A stretch of 19,899 nucleotides of DNA from Pseudomonadota bacterium (lineage in GTDB: Bacteria; Pseudomonadota; Alphaproteobacteria; Rhizobiales; Hyphomicrobiaceae), in the NCBI GenBank assembly GCA_021813195.1, contig JAKALI010000019.1:1-19899 (forward strand), read 5' to 3'. Below the pieces are notes generated by a model that was not told the DNA's origin, searched no databases, and saw only the letters and a list, made by a program, of their open reading frames with translations. Positions 7,370 to 14,490 of the stretch are shown here, piece by piece. Each line of letters begins with the position of its first letter. Position 1 is the first letter of the stretch. The translations under genes and the position numbers were made by a program.

Positions 7370-7903
7370 TCAATCCGCGGCCTGCGCTTTGGAACGCTCT
7401 TGAGTATTTGGGAATAACGGCAGCACCGCCCGTTGCTGATCTCGACTGACGATCACGCGCTCGGTGTCGATCGCTTCCAATCTCCATCCGGCCACATCGC
7501 TCCCGACCTCGAACCAGTTGGCCACAGGGCGGCCTTCTGTCCGGATGAGCGCCCGCTGACGACTCGCACCCAAGCGCATCGTTCCAACCAACGTCAATTC
7601 ACCCAGACTCGGAGAGATGGCCTGCGCGTCTTGCTGCGGCCGCTCCGGCGCAACCTCGTCTGTGACCTGCTGTAGCCGCCGGCTTGGAGCGAACAAGGGC
7701 CGGTCCCGGGTCGCCGAAAGGTCAGCCAGAGCCGGGACGCGGTTCTCCCGCCCTGGAGCGCCAACCACTTGAGCCTCCTGCGTCGGTCTGTGAATAGACG
7801 CGCGGATCGGTTCGGTATCGATTGGCCGTGTCGCCTCATGCCACAGGAGGGACCCCAGCGCAGCACAGACCAACAAGAGCAGAAGCGTGAGCAACCGTCT
7901 CAT
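7370..7903 (-). CDS. gspN: Type II secretion inner-membrane protein, GspN/GspC-like
   Basis: A 177-residue bitopic protein: a short basic start, one membrane helix (about 3-21), a Pro/Arg-rich linker, the family-style motif TRDRPLFAPSRR (65-76), and a small beta-rich domain (about 100-163: LGELTLVGTM, ALIRTEGRPVANWFEVGS, WRLEAIDTERVIVSR). That domain resembles the homology region of GspC, which links the inner-membrane platform to secretin domain N0. It is far shorter than full GspC with a PDZ domain (about 270-300), so it matches the short GspC/GspN forms of Xps- and Hxc-type systems. It is the last gene of the L-M-N run and sits 28 bases after gspM. It converges on the SCO-cytochrome c gene with an 11-base gap. 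T2SS assignment is firm; the choice between the names gspN and gspC is by context. Confidence 0.75.
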   Translation of the reverse strand: MRRLLTLLLLLVCAALGSLLWHEATRPIDTEPIRASIHRPTQEAQVVGAPGRENRVPALADLSATRDRPLFAPSRRLQQVTDEVAPERPQQDAQAISPSLGELTLVGTMRLGASRQRALIRTEGRPVANWFEVGSDVAGWRLEAIDTERVIVSRDQQRAVLPLFPNTQERSKAQAAD

Positions 7904-7931
7904 GGCGCAATCTTCTCAGCGTTCATCGCAC

Positions 7932-8489
7932 TCAGCCCTTCCTCGCGTCACTTGCCGCGCGTACGACCAAGCGCACATCGAGCACATTTGCAGCTTCATT
8001 TTGTAAGGTGGGCGAACTCACGATATCGACCGACTCCACGACGGCCGTGGGATCCGCTGTCTCAATGGCGTGAAGAAATCGCTGAATTTCCACAATCGCA
8101 CCTTTGAGCGTGATTTGGACGCCGGGTAGGTCCAGCGTGTCTGTTCGACGGCCCGCTACGGACTCTGAACTCGCAATTGAGAGCCCGGTTTCTCGAGCCA
8201 AATGATCGAGATGAGACTGGAGTTCCGCGATCCGCGCCGTCTCACTCCCGCCCCTCAGAAAGGTTACAACCTGACCCCCGCCACCTGCGGGCGTGCTCGC
8301 CCGCTGTGCTTGCTGATCAATCTCGCTGAGCAGCCGGCCCAACACCTCCCGCTCAACGCGGATGTCCTCGTCGAGCCGCACCGATCGTTCCCTGATGGGT
8401 TCAAAAACGAATATCCATCCGAGAGCAACTACCGCCAGCGGTAATGCGAGAGCCGCAAGACGACTGAAAACCTTCCCTGCCGAGGTCAT
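7932..8489 (-). CDS. gspM: Type II secretion inner-membrane platform protein GspM
   Basis: GspM works with GspL and GspF in the inner-membrane platform that couples the GspE ATPase to pseudopilus assembly. The 185-residue protein has one membrane helix (about 11-29), a charged helical, coiled-coil-like segment (31-64), a short Gly-rich linker, and a C-terminal alpha/beta domain (about 83-178: SETARIAELQSHLDHLARETGL, LPGVQITLKGAIVEIQRFLHAIE). This is the ferredoxin-like fold expected of GspM/PilO-type proteins. Its ATG overlaps the gspL stop (ATGA, 8486-8489), indicating translational coupling. Sequence motifs in this family are weak, so the call rests on topology, size and position between gspL and gspN. 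Confidence 0.85.
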   Translation of the reverse strand: MTSAGKVFSRLAALALPLAVVALGWIFVFEPIRERSVRLDEDIRVEREVLGRLLSEIDQQAQRASTPAGGGGQVVTFLRGGSETARIAELQSHLDHLARETGLSIASSESVAGRRTDTLDLPGVQITLKGAIVEIQRFLHAIETADPTAVVESVDIVSSPTLQNEAANVLDVRLVVRAASDARKG

Positions 8490-9559
8490 GGTTGCTCGCT
8501 CTCCGGTTGCCGCGTGGCATCGGCGAGCCTGGCTCGCAGACTGAAGCGCTCGCGTCCGCGAGCGGCGTCCGTTACAATTGGTGATGTTAATTGGGCACTG
8601 GAAAAGAGCGGCGCATTCTCGATCAAAGGCGGCAATGCAGCCGCAGGCCGTCCGTAGCCCGACAGGCTCAGCGTGCCGTTACTCAAGCGAAATTCTGTAA
8701 GCCAGGCACTATCGGGCAACAGGCCCGACACCGTGTCCAAGACCACGACACTGGGGACAGCCTGAGCTTTGAGCGCACGGAGCGCTGCAGTGCTCGACCG
8801 ATCGGCCTGCGATCTTTCCGTCGCCCGGCGCTGGCGCGCGACCTCCGCGCGCGCCGTCTCAGTTTGAGCGCGCAATTCGGTCAAGCCAGCTTCGCGCCGC
8901 CAGATGCTGATCGCGGCGCTCGTGACAAGGAGCAGCGCAGCAAGCGCAGTCAGAAGACTTGGAGTTACCCACGATCGGGGTTGTTTTGCGGTCTCGGGTC
9001 TGCCCTGAGCCAGAAAGTCGATGGAGATCATCGTACGACCATCGGCTTCCACGCCATCAACGCGAACGATTTTCCCACCCGCAGCTTCGAGCTCTTGGAG
9101 AAGAGGATCGAGCCGCCGCCGCTTAATGACGAATTGGCGCAGTCGCAATCGCGTGCGATCCGATGGGTTCTCTTCGATAACCACCGCCGTGGCGACATCG
9201 GCGATTTTGAAGGGCGTGGTTCGCTCCAGATCAAGTGCTGCAATGCGATGGGCATCGGCACGTGCAGCCCGGGGGATGTCGAGTTGGCGCACAAGGCATT
9301 CCTCGATCGGCCAACGCAAAATCACCCGTGGCGGACCGTGACCCGGCCAGTTCGCAACGCGTTGCAGAATGCCGGCGTCGGAACCGACTTCGTCAACATC
9401 CTCCGCAGCGTTCCAAAGTGCGAGGCGGCCGTTACGGGCGACGACGATGAGATCAGCCGCTGGAGCCTGCGCCGAATCGTTTGCGAGACCTGGCAGCATC
9501 GCGGCGATCTCCTCGCGCCACCAGCGCGCCATGCGCATCGCGAGCATTCCCGCGTCCAT
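8486..9559 (-). CDS. gspL: Type II secretion platform protein GspL (PilN-like C-terminus)
   Basis: GspL recruits the GspE ATPase through its cytoplasmic domain and binds GspM in the membrane. I place the start at ATG 9559 (357 residues), ten bases after a strong GGAAGGAG. An in-frame GTG at 9580 lies next to that ribosome site and is less likely. Cytoplasmic actin-like region: about 1-195, including ILRWPIEECLVRQLDIPRAA. Membrane helix: about 199-220 (LLTALAALLLVTSAAISI). Periplasmic coiled coil: about 223-265. C-terminal PilN-like domain: about 267-345 (VLDTVSGLLPDSAWLTEFRLS). It is the first gene of the leftward gspL-gspM-gspN set and diverges from gspE across a 168-base gap. Confidence 0.9.
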   Translation of the reverse strand: MDAGMLAMRMARWWREEIAAMLPGLANDSAQAPAADLIVVARNGRLALWNAAEDVDEVGSDAGILQRVANWPGHGPPRVILRWPIEECLVRQLDIPRAARADAHRIAALDLERTTPFKIADVATAVVIEENPSDRTRLRLRQFVIKRRRLDPLLQELEAAGGKIVRVDGVEADGRTMISIDFLAQGRPETAKQPRSWVTPSLLTALAALLLVTSAAISIWRREAGLTELRAQTETARAEVARQRRATERSQADRSSTAALRALKAQAVPSVVVLDTVSGLLPDSAWLTEFRLSNGTLSLSGYGRPAAALPPLIENAPLFSSAQLTSPIVTDAARGRERFSLRARLADATRQPESEQP

Positions 9560-9569
9560 TTGCCAAAGG

Positions 9570-9577
9570 CTCCTTCC
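9570..9577 (-). promoter_or_regulatory. Ribosome binding site of gspL
   Basis: The minus strand reads GGAAGGAG here, ten bases before ATG 9559. It decides the gspL start, because the upstream in-frame GTG at 9580 lies next to the site itself. Confidence 0.6.
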
Positions 9578-9637
9578 CACAGATGCTGCAGCGTCCGAAA
9601 CCCGAGGCTGTCGGCGTTAAGTTAATCCGCACCAGCC

Positions 9638-9666
9638 ATGCCGCAGGGCGCAAACGTTGCTATACT
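9638..9666 (+). promoter_or_regulatory. Candidate extended -10 promoter for gspE-F-H-I-J
   Basis: TGCTATACT at 9658-9666 is a TGnTATACT extended -10 element, a good sigma-70-like match. The region 17 bases upstream (ATGCCG, 9638-9643) is a poor -35, as is usual for extended -10 promoters. It lies about 60 bases before the chosen gspE start in the divergent gspL/gspE gap. A nearby TTAAGTTAA dyad (9617-9625) could be an operator or part of a leftward promoter. Confidence 0.4.
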
Positions 9667-9727
9667 ACACAGAAAATGAGGCGCTGCCTAAGGGTGGCCC
9701 GCGAGATTGATTAGCGCCGAGGCTGGC

Positions 9728-11500
9728 ATGACATCCAACCGCTCGATCACACGGCGTGAAGCCCGGCCCGATCCGCGTAGCCCGTTTTTCGAAAACGCTC
9801 TGCGAGCCGCTCTTCAAGGACGAGGGCTTCTCGATGACTTAGCAGCCACGCGAGCGGAGCGCGCTCGTCAGCAGGCCAATGAGCGCCTTGACGTTGTTCT
9901 GACGCGTTTGGGGCTCGTGCGCGAGACCGATCTAGTCGATGTTCTTGCGCAGTTGCTGGGCCTGCCGCGCGCTCGTGCCTCCGACTTCCCGCAACGTCCC
10001 CTTCCGCTCGGCGAGGTGCCGACCGGTTTTCTGAAGAGCCATCTCCTCCTGCCGTTAAGGGAGACAGCCGAAGCCATCCAGGTTGCTGTGGCCGATCCCT
10101 TCGACACCGCAGCGCTCGATGCTCTGGAATTCCTCTTGGAGCGTCCGATCGAAATTGTGTTGGCAACCGGCGCAGAGATCGAAAAGGCACTCGAGCGGCT
10201 CCACGAAATTCGCCCTCGCCATCGCGATGCGGGATTAGCCGACACAGCCCACAGCGAGGACCTGCACGACAAAGATGTGCGGCGCCTGGAAGATCTCGCG
10301 AGCGATGCCCCTGTCATTCGCCTCGTCAACGACCTGATCCAACGCGCCTGCGACATGCGGGCCTCTGACATCCACATCGAAGCCCACGAATCGTCCGTCG
10401 TGGTGCGCTTGCGGATTGATGGGCTTCTCCACACCGTGGAAACACTCCCCGCAACGGCCCGAGCGGCCATCCTCTCGCGCATCAAGATCATGGCGCGCCT
10501 CGACATCGCGGAGCGGCGGCTGCCGCAGGATGGTCGTATCGAGATCGCCGTGCGCGGCCGTCAGATAGACTTACGCGTCGCAACCATGCCCACCATGCAC
10601 GGTGAAAGCGCCGTCCTGCGCATCCTCGACCGAGACAGCATCGCACTCGATCTGCAATCCCTCGGCTTTGCCGGGGAAGAACTCGCGGCGTTTCGCAAGG
10701 TCCTCCATGCGCCGAATGGTATTGTTCTCGTTACCGGCCCAACGGGCAGTGGAAAATCGACGACGCTGTATGCCGCGCTCTCCCTGCTCAATGCGCCCGC
10801 GCGCAAGATCTTCACGGTTGAGGACCCCGTCGAGTACGCCTTAGCCGGCGTCAATCAGATCCCGGTGAACCCCAAGATCGGGTTGACCTTCGCATCAACC
10901 TTGCGAGCAATTCTGCGACAGGACCCTGACGTGATCATGGTAGGCGAAATCCGTGATCTCGAGACGGCTCAAATTGCCGTGCGTGCGTCGCTCACCGGAC
11001 ATCTGGTTCTCTCGACGGTCCACACCAACAGCGCAGCAGCGACCCTGACCCGCCTGCTCGATATGGGTGTGGAGGATTACCTTCTAGCATCGAGCCTGAA
11101 GGGCATCCTGGCCCAGCGACTCGTGCGCCGTCTGTGTGGCTGCGCCATACCGGCTCGCTTGTCCGACACAGCGATCTCACGGCTCTACGCTCTTGCGTAC
11201 CCAAAAAACCCGACGGATCACTTAGCGCACCCAACTGTCCGGCAGCCTCAGGGTTGCGTCACCTGTAACGGAACTGGCTTTGCCGGGCGCATTGCTATTT
11301 ATGAGTTCCTATGTCTCGATGGTGAGACCCGTGACGTCCTCTTTGCTGGTGGAAAAGAGAGGGCGATCGAAGAGGCTGCGATATCGGGCGGAATGGTCAC
11401 TCTCATGGAGCACGGTGCGCGCCGCGTTCTGGCTGGAGAGACCACGCTTGAGGAGGTTCTCCGCGTCACGAGGATCGACGATGCCCCGCTATCGCTATAG
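9728..11500 (+). CDS. gspE: Type II secretion ATPase GspE
   Basis: Cytoplasmic hexameric ATPase that powers pseudopilus extension. I start it at ATG 9728 (590 residues), five bases after GAGG; TTG at 9707 would add seven residues. An N-terminal MshEN/T2SSE_N domain (about 20-165) binds GspL. The ATPase core (about 200-560) contains the Walker A GPTGSGKST (337-345), the Walker B region DVIMVGEIRD (401-410), the upstream catalytic-glutamate segment FTVEDPVEY, and the His-box LVLSTVHTNSA. The zinc-binding element normally has two CxxC pairs; here the first is CGC (C470, C472) and the second CVTC (C510, C513). It leads the rightward gspE-F-H-I-J operon, and its 3' end overlaps the gspF start by 20 bases. 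It is somewhat longer than the usual 500 residues because of its N-terminal part. Confidence 0.96.
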   Translation: MTSNRSITRREARPDPRSPFFENALRAALQGRGLLDDLAATRAERARQQANERLDVVLTRLGLVRETDLVDVLAQLLGLPRARASDFPQRPLPLGEVPTGFLKSHLLLPLRETAEAIQVAVADPFDTAALDALEFLLERPIEIVLATGAEIEKALERLHEIRPRHRDAGLADTAHSEDLHDKDVRRLEDLASDAPVIRLVNDLIQRACDMRASDIHIEAHESSVVVRLRIDGLLHTVETLPATARAAILSRIKIMARLDIAERRLPQDGRIEIAVRGRQIDLRVATMPTMHGESAVLRILDRDSIALDLQSLGFAGEELAAFRKVLHAPNGIVLVTGPTGSGKSTTLYAALSLLNAPARKIFTVEDPVEYALAGVNQIPVNPKIGLTFASTLRAILRQDPDVIMVGEIRDLETAQIAVRASLTGHLVLSTVHTNSAAATLTRLLDMGVEDYLLASSLKGILAQRLVRRLCGCAIPARLSDTAISRLYALAYPKNPTDHLAHPTVRQPQGCVTCNGTGFAGRIAIYEFLCLDGETRDVLFAGGKERAIEEAAISGGMVTLMEHGARRVLAGETTLEEVLRVTRIDDAPLSL

Positions 11501-12704
11501 AGCCTATGCTCCCTCTGGCGCGATGCTGAGCGGGGAGATCGCTGCCACGAGCCGGGAGAGTGCGCTCGAAACTCTCGTCAAGCGCAACGAGATCCCGATC
11601 GATCTTGTCGAATGCGAGCGGGTCACCCGGCCGTGGTGGCAACGAGAACTCTCCGCTCCGCGGCCGCTGCCGACCCCTGCGCTGGCCGCATTCACCCGCG
11701 AACTCTCTAGTTTAGTCGCTGCGCGCTTGCCGCTTGATGAGGCCCTGCGCGTGATTGCACTGCAGCCCATGCTACCCCGCCGCACGCGCCTGCTGACCGA
11801 ACGTCTCGCACGGCGCCTGTCCGAAGGACAGGCGTTGTCCGAAGCGTTACGCGTGTCAGGCGGCGCGTTTCCGCGTGCCTATACACGCCTCGTCGCCGCC
11901 GGAGAGGCGAGCGGAACCTTGGATCAGGTCTTGAGCGGTTTAGCAACGGATTTGGAGCGGAGTGCGGTCTTGCGCGAAAAGGCGCTGTCCCAACTCCTCT
12001 ATCCTGCCATTCTGATCGTTGCCGCCCTGTGTGCGGTGGTCCTGATTGTGACCATTCTCGTCCCCGCCATCCTGCCGATTTTTGAGGACGCGCGTGCTGA
12101 GCCGCCCTCGCTCCTGGCTCTCCTGGCCGCATTCGGCGATCTCATTTCGCGACACGGCGGGTTGATCGGGATTTTGCTTGCGGCGATTGTGACAGCCGCA
12201 GTGTTCGCCCGTTCAAGCTCTGCTGCCCGCCAACGCGTCGATCAGATCGTTCTCGCCCTCCCCATCATCGGGACGATCGTCCGCGAAAGTGACAGCGCGC
12301 GCCTTGCGCGCACACTCTCCGCGCTGCTGGCCAATGGCGTGAGCGCGCCCGAGGCTATCGACATTACCGGTGAAACCCTCACCAACTCGGCGCTCGCCCA
12401 AACGCTGACTGAGGCCCGCAGCGCCGTCGAACAAGGCAATACCCTCACCGCGCCCCTCGCCGCCTCAAACTTATTTCCCGAACTCTTGATCCGCCTCATG
12501 CGGATCGGCGAAGAAACTGGACAGCTGCCCGACATGTTGGCGCGCGTTGCCGATGCCTACCAAACCTCCGTGGCCCAGAGACTGGAGCGCCTCTCCAATT
12601 TGATTACGCCCGTGCTAACCATCGGCATCGGTATTTTCGTCGGCGCCTTGGTGATCTCGGTGATGAGCGCCATCCTGTCGGTCAACGAGTTGGTGCTGCG
12701 ATGA
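11481..12704 (+). CDS. gspF: Type II secretion inner-membrane platform protein GspF
   Basis: Polytopic protein at the centre of the inner-membrane assembly platform, contacting GspE and GspL. The 407 residues match the family length. The N-terminus MPRYRYRAYAPSG is typical of GspF. Two T2SF domains follow (about 67-191 and 270-393), each with the characteristic helical signature (LAAFTRELSSLVAARLPLDEAL; RLARTLSALLANGVSAPEAI), and membrane helices lie at about 173-197, 226-243 and 374-399. The start is ATG 11481, which overlaps the gspE stop by 20 bases; the frame is open upstream, but that part lies inside gspE. The stop overlaps the gspH start (ATGA), so the pair should be translationally coupled. 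Confidence 0.96.
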   Translation: MPRYRYRAYAPSGAMLSGEIAATSRESALETLVKRNEIPIDLVECERVTRPWWQRELSAPRPLPTPALAAFTRELSSLVAARLPLDEALRVIALQPMLPRRTRLLTERLARRLSEGQALSEALRVSGGAFPRAYTRLVAAGEASGTLDQVLSGLATDLERSAVLREKALSQLLYPAILIVAALCAVVLIVTILVPAILPIFEDARAEPPSLLALLAAFGDLISRHGGLIGILLAAIVTAAVFARSSSAARQRVDQIVLALPIIGTIVRESDSARLARTLSALLANGVSAPEAIDITGETLTNSALAQTLTEARSAVEQGNTLTAPLAASNLFPELLIRLMRIGEETGQLPDMLARVADAYQTSVAQRLERLSNLITPVLTIGIGIFVGALVISVMSAILSVNELVLR

Positions 12705-13177
12705 CCCTCACTCGACGCAACTTCACAGCGACGGATCACGGCTTCACCCTGCTGGACTTGCTGGTCGTGCTCGTCATTTTTGCGGCTGCGGCCTCGCTGG
12801 CGGTCCCTGGCGTCACGAAAGGGTGGGAGGTCGCACGATTGCATGCGGCGATCACGCAGTTGGCGGCGACCCTCAAGGAGGCCCGTAGAACTGCCCATCG
12901 CTCCGCTCAATCGCAAACCGTGCTGATCGATGTGGATCACCGGCGGTACACACTGCCACAGGCACAAAAAACAGTCGTGCTGCCACGATCCATCGCCATC
13001 TCGGTAGAGCAGCGCCGCGACGATGTTCCCTTCGCGGGCATTCATGCAATTCGTTTCGGGCCGGACGGTTCGGTACATCCGGCTCGGATCGATGTCAGGC
13101 TCGGGAGCCGTTCGGCGGCAATCTACATCGACGGCCCGACCGGACGCATTGATGTCGACTTTGGCCGACGCGAGTAG
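12701..13177 (+). CDS. gspH: Type II secretion pseudopilin GspH (possibly standing in for GspG)
   Basis: A 158-residue pseudopilin with prepilin cleavage site G14/F15 (HG-FTLLDLLVVL) and a membrane/assembly helix (15-38). Its globular part follows the GspH pattern: a helix rich in Arg/Ala (LAATLKEARRTAHRSAQSQ), then beta strands with YTLP, LPRSIAISV, IRFGPDGSV and a final TGRIDVDF. Mature position 5, usually Glu, is Asp (D19). It lies directly after gspF, the place where gspG normally sits, and no gspG is seen. It could thus be the only GspG/H-class pseudopilin of this locus, but it lacks recognisable GspG C-terminal features. Its ATG overlaps the gspF stop. Confidence 0.85.
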   Translation: MTLTRRNFTATDHGFTLLDLLVVLVIFAAAASLAVPGVTKGWEVARLHAAITQLAATLKEARRTAHRSAQSQTVLIDVDHRRYTLPQAQKTVVLPRSIAISVEQRRDDVPFAGIHAIRFGPDGSVHPARIDVRLGSRSAAIYIDGPTGRIDVDFGRRE

Positions 13178-13180
13178 GTG
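13176..13180 (+). promoter_or_regulatory. Ribosome binding site of gspI
   Basis: AGGTG six bases before ATG 13187 favours that start over the in-frame GTG at 13178, which is part of this site. Confidence 0.5.
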
Positions 13181-13186
13181 AGCGCC

Positions 13187-13591
13187 ATGAGAACGCCCGC
13201 GGAGGGTGGCTTTACCCTGATCGAAACCCTGGTTGCGCTCGTCTTGTTGGCCATGACGAGTGTCGCGCTCTACCAGAACTACGAACAGGGCATGCGCGGA
13301 CTGCGCGTCGCAGATGGCGAAGCGCAAGCCCTCGCGCTGGCGCGCGTTCTGTTGGCCGAAACTGGCATTTCAAGACCCCTTGTTGAGGGCCGCACGAGCG
13401 GCGTCGGGGCAGACGGCCTCGCCTGGACCATCACCACCAGACTCCATGAGCCCTCGCACCAGGTCCAGCCTGTCGCCAACGTCGGCACTCCGCTCTATCG
13501 CATCGATGTCGAAACCAGATGGCGAGACAGACCGGGCCGTCAGGTTCGATCCGTCCTCCTGACGACGTTCAAAATGGGTGCACCATCATGA
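13187..13591 (+). CDS. gspI: Type II secretion minor pseudopilin GspI
   Basis: GspI forms the pseudopilus tip complex with GspJ and GspK. The 134-residue protein, from ATG 13187, has a very short leader with cleavage at G8/F9 (GG-FTLIETLVAL), the conserved Glu at mature position 5 (E13), and a hydrophobic helix to about residue 29. The remainder fits GspI: QALALARVLLAETGIS, then LAWTITTRL, YRIDVETRW and VRSVLLTT strands. Length is in the family range of 120-135. It starts nine bases after gspH and overlaps gspJ by ATGA. Confidence 0.92.
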   Translation: MRTPAEGGFTLIETLVALVLLAMTSVALYQNYEQGMRGLRVADGEAQALALARVLLAETGISRPLVEGRTSGVGADGLAWTITTRLHEPSHQVQPVANVGTPLYRIDVETRWRDRPGRQVRSVLLTTFKMGAPS

Positions 13592-14223
13592 CACCCGACC
13601 CACGACGATCCAATCAGGCTGGCTTCACGCTGATCGAAATGCTGGTGGCGCTCGCCATCGCGGTGGTGGTTGCTGCGATGACGCCTCGCGCCTTCGAAGG
13701 CGGAGAACGCGCGTGGCGAACGGTCGTGCGCGCCGAGACGATGCAAGAGCGCGAGCTGATGCTTGATTTCCTGATCAAGCGCATAGCGGCCGCCCGTCCC
13801 GTTTTCCAGACATCGCCGAGTGGCCTTGCGGAACTCGTGTTCGAAGGCTCGCCATCGCAGCTCGTGTTCGTTGCTGATTTTGCGGACGGTCCGAGCGGTG
13901 GAGGGCCCTATCGTGTCGACCTTACCGTGCGCCACTCCGAAACCTCGAATCTGTCCGAGGTGGTGGCGACGATCACGCCTTACCCTGCCTCTGGCGCGGG
14001 TGAGACTGTCGCCCATCGCACGGTGATCGGCACCTTCCGTTCGGCTACCTTACGCTACTGGGGCCGCGATCCTGCCAGCGGCGCCGAGACGTGGCTGCCA
14101 ACGTGGCCGAAATCCGCTGGCTTGCCCCAACTTATCGCTCTCACGCTCGATGGGGATCCGGGGATCGGCACGCCAAGCCGCACGCACATGGCTGCGCTTG
14201 CTTTTGCCCAACAATCGCCTTGA
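13588..14223 (+). CDS. gspJ: Type II secretion minor pseudopilin GspJ
   Basis: GspJ bridges GspI and GspK at the pseudopilus tip. From ATG 13588 the protein is 211 residues with cleavage at G12/F13 (AG-FTLIEMLVAL), Glu at mature position 5 (E17) and a hydrophobic helix to about residue 34. The conserved stretch GGERAWRTVVRAETMQERELMLDFLIKRI and later LRYWGRDPASGAETWLPTWP fit GspJ. The start overlaps the gspI stop (ATGA); in-frame codons further upstream lie in gspI. It is the last gene of the rightward operon. No gspK follows, since that gene sits behind gspD, and no clear terminator is visible after the stop. Confidence 0.92.
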   Translation: MTPDPRRSNQAGFTLIEMLVALAIAVVVAAMTPRAFEGGERAWRTVVRAETMQERELMLDFLIKRIAAARPVFQTSPSGLAELVFEGSPSQLVFVADFADGPSGGGPYRVDLTVRHSETSNLSEVVATITPYPASGAGETVAHRTVIGTFRSATLRYWGRDPASGAETWLPTWPKSAGLPQLIALTLDGDPGIGTPSRTHMAALAFAQQSP

Positions 14224-14326
14224 GATAGGGGGTAAAAATAGCAACTGGGCTTCGGGCTCAGAAAAGCACTTCTCCTCCCCGCCCGGTTCTGCTAATCACC
14301 CCCACGCGCAGACGGTTGCGCCCTGT

Positions 14327-14401
14327 TCCGCGGTAGCTCAGTGGTAGAGCATCCGACTGTTAATCGGACGGTCGTAGGTTCGAGCCCTACCCGCGGAGCC
14401 A
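14327..14401 (+). tRNA. tRNA-Asn (anticodon GTT)
   Basis: A complete cloverleaf can be drawn by eye. The acceptor stem TCCGCGG (14327-14333) pairs with CCGCGGA (14391-14397). The D-arm contains AGCTCAGTGGTAGAGC. The anticodon stem TCCGA/TCGGA encloses loop CTGTTAA with anticodon GTT at 14359-14361. The T-arm contains GGTTCGAGCC. The discriminator base is G and the 3' CCA (14399-14401) is encoded in the DNA. It stands alone, 103 bases after gspJ; no integrase or att-like repeat is seen beside it. Confidence 0.97.
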
Positions 14402-14490
14402 ACGTTCACTTGAGCTTTCATTTCATTTGGCTCGGCACCGTGCGGTGACGAAGGTGGCGAGCTGTCTGTGCAACGGGTCGTCATCCGCCC

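Noticed and set aside
8591..9625. A 344-residue open frame on the plus strand opposite gspL
   Set aside because: It is a shadow of gspL, with Arg/Gln-rich low-information sequence and no ribosome site or domain.
14402..14490. A terminator or att-type repeat after tRNA-Asn
   Set aside because: Only a weak CACCG/CGGTG hairpin with a two-base loop and no T-run is present, and no copy of the tRNA 3' end is seen nearby.
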